33,456 bases of DNA from Sphingomonas echinoides. Its GTDB lineage: Bacteria; Pseudomonadota; Alphaproteobacteria; Sphingomonadales; Sphingomonadaceae. This document shows positions 32,295-33,456 of this stretch, one piece after another (the stretch's first letter is position 1; each line of letters opens with the position of its first letter). The notes under the pieces are model-generated. The model was not told where the DNA came from. It was given only the letters and a program-made list of their open reading frames with translations, and ran no database searches. Both the position numbers and the translations under genes were made by a program. The DNA is taken from positions 1 to 33,456 of the forward strand of contig NZ_JAPYKK010000042.1 of the NCBI RefSeq assembly GCF_029623395.1, in the 5' to 3' direction.

Positions 32295-33007
32295 TTGCCG
32301 ACGGCCCGGGCCTGCGCCGCGAAGATCTCGGTGCAGCCGATGCGCGACAGGCGGAGCAGGCGGAGCAGCGCCTCCTCGTCATAGGTCGCGCCTTCGGCGG
32401 TTGCCTGGACTTCGGCGATGTTACCGGTTTCTAGCAGGACGAAGTTGGCGTCCGCGTCGGCCTTCGAATCCTCGTCGTAATCGAGATCGAGCACGGGGGT
32501 GCCCTTGTAGATCCCGCAGCTGACCGCGGCGACCTTCTGCGTGAGCGGATCGCTGGTCAGCTTGCCGCTTTCGAGCAGTCCGTCGATCGCGAGGCGAAGC
32601 GCGACCCACGCGCCCGAGATCGCCGCGGTGCGCGTGCCGCCGTCCGCCTGGATCACGTCGCAGTCGAGCACGATCTGACGTTCGCCGAGCAACTTGAGGT
32701 CGGTGACCGCGCGCAGCGAGCGCCCGATCAGGCGCTGAATTTCCTGCGTGCGGCCGGATTGCTTGCCCTTGGCGGCTTCGCGGCTGCCACGGGTATGCGT
32801 CGCGCGCGGGAGCATGCCATATTCGGCGGTGACCCAGCCTTCGCCCTTGCCGCGGAGGAAGGGGGGGACCTTTTCCTCGATGCTGGCGGTGACGAGCACC
32901 TTGGTGTCGCCGAACCCGATCAGCACCGATCCTTCGGCATGGCGGGTGAAGCGCGGCTCGATCGTAATCGTGCGCATCTGGTCGGGGGTACGGCCGCTTG
33001 GGCGCAT
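32291..33007 (-). CDS. rph: Ribonuclease PH
   Basis: Phosphate-dependent 3'-5' exonuclease that trims tRNA 3' ends. The 238 residues cover the whole family (RFTRHAEGSVLIGFGDTK at the N-terminus, LDCDVIQADGGTRTAAISGA in the active site, and the C-terminal ATAEGATYDEEALLRLL). AGGAG lies 8 bases before the ATG. First gene of the rph-rdgB pair, divergent from the TonB-like gene. Confidence 0.96.
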   Translation of the reverse strand: MRPSGRTPDQMRTITIEPRFTRHAEGSVLIGFGDTKVLVTASIEEKVPPFLRGKGEGWVTAEYGMLPRATHTRGSREAAKGKQSGRTQEIQRLIGRSLRAVTDLKLLGERQIVLDCDVIQADGGTRTAAISGAWVALRLAIDGLLESGKLTSDPLTQKVAAVSCGIYKGTPVLDLDYDEDSKADADANFVLLETGNIAEVQATAEGATYDEEALLRLLRLSRIGCTEIFAAQARAVGK

Positions 33008-33102
33008 CGGGTATCTCCTGAGAATGGTCGCGACGACCTACCCGTGCGTTCGGATGGTGTCACCCCTATCTGAAGGGGGAGATCTGGAGCCATTTGCCTG
33101 CA

Positions 33103-33456
33103 ATGACAACGTATCGTGCATCATCGACCAAGGACCGGGTGGCTTCCGCCGGCGGAGCGGCGCTGCTGGTCGTGGCGATCGGCTATGGCTTGATGACAGG
33201 GTTGTCGGTCGATTTCCGCACGCGCGTGGCGGAGGAACTGAAGGCGTTTTCGGTGCTGCCGCCTGCGCCGCCGCCGCCCCGGAAGGAGATCGTCCCCGCA
33301 CCGCGCAAGGCGGAGAAGCGCAAGGAGGCGGAAGCCGCGCCGCCCAACCTGACTGCCAAGCCGACCGAAGTCGTCGCGCCGCCACCGGTGATCCGCTTGC
33401 CGCAGCCGCCGCCGATCCCGGTGGCGCCGGTCGCGGGTCCGGGAATCGATCCACGC
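33103..33456 (+). CDS. TonB-like energy transducer, 3' part beyond the window
   Basis: The first 118 codons of a gene that continues past the edge. It has a short cytoplasmic start, one membrane helix (AALLVVAIGYGLMTGLSV, residues about 18-37) and then a Pro/Ala/Lys-rich periplasmic stretch (PPAPPPPRKEIVPAPRK; PPPVIRLPQPPP). This is typical of sphingomonad TonB-like proteins, whose C-terminal domain is not visible here. Ribosome site weak (GGAG at about 13 bases). The TonB call rests on layout only. Confidence 0.65.
   Translation, partial: MTTYRASSTKDRVASAGGAALLVVAIGYGLMTGLSVDFRTRVAEELKAFSVLPPAPPPPRKEIVPAPRKAEKRKEAEAAPPNLTAKPTEVVAPPPVIRLPQPPPIPVAPVAGPGIDPR

Noticed and set aside
1..33456. 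CRISPR arrays, phage genes, toxin-antitoxin pairs or insertion sequences
   Set aside because: None seen on either strand; repeats present are short palindromes in gene gaps, not regularly spaced arrays.

Overview
The window is a high-GC chromosomal segment of an alphaproteobacterium, most likely a sphingomonad (Sphingomonas or a close relative). The basis is the two PEPxxWA-type C-terminal sorting tails, the sphingomonad-style TonB N-terminus at the right edge, the alphaproteobacterial LexA-type box, and housekeeping genes of alphaproteobacterial type. No phage, insertion sequence, CRISPR array or rRNA was seen. Nearly all genes are core chromosomal genes packed with short gaps or 4-base overlaps.

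Left part (1-9.1 kb): the branched-chain amino acid operon ilvB-ilvN-ilvC runs on the minus strand, and both of its junctions carry a different palindromic repeat. miaA (minus) and serB (plus) are divergent, with start codons that overlap. Two SPOR-domain envelope proteins follow, divergent around a 308-base leader that carries a CtrA-like half-site pair. Next is a radical SAM protein of the PA0069/SPL-like family with an exact alphaproteobacterial LexA-type box 22 bases upstream of its start codon.

Middle part (9.1-24.1 kb): a small cupredoxin-like exported protein, then pyrB overlapping a degenerate, probably non-catalytic dihydroorotase homologue (pyrC'). Then come a PEPxxWA-CTERM surface protein, ruvX overlapping a DUF3089 hydrolase, and a DUF4153 membrane protein. 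The amidotransferase genes gatC-gatA-gatB follow, with a palindromic repeat between gatC and gatA and an FkbM methyltransferase gene between gatA and gatB. After gatB are three exported proteins, one of them an M48 metallopeptidase, two tiny overlapping genes and tRNA-Leu(TAG).

Right part (24.1-33.5 kb): the proteostasis module tig-clpP-clpX, with clear hairpin terminators after tig and clpX and a possible heat-shock promoter before clpP. It is followed by a DUF4893 lipoprotein and by rph-rdgB-hemW on the minus strand. A CAP-domain lipoprotein gene and a second PEPxxWA-CTERM gene on the plus strand separate rdgB from hemW. The window ends inside a TonB-like energy-transducer gene.

I do not see an obviously new multi-gene system. 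The strongest leads are the LexA-box-controlled radical SAM gene, the pyrB/pseudo-dihydroorotase pair, and the use of palindromic repeats as translation-initiation regions inside operons. The long Lys/Ala tail on trigger factor comes next.
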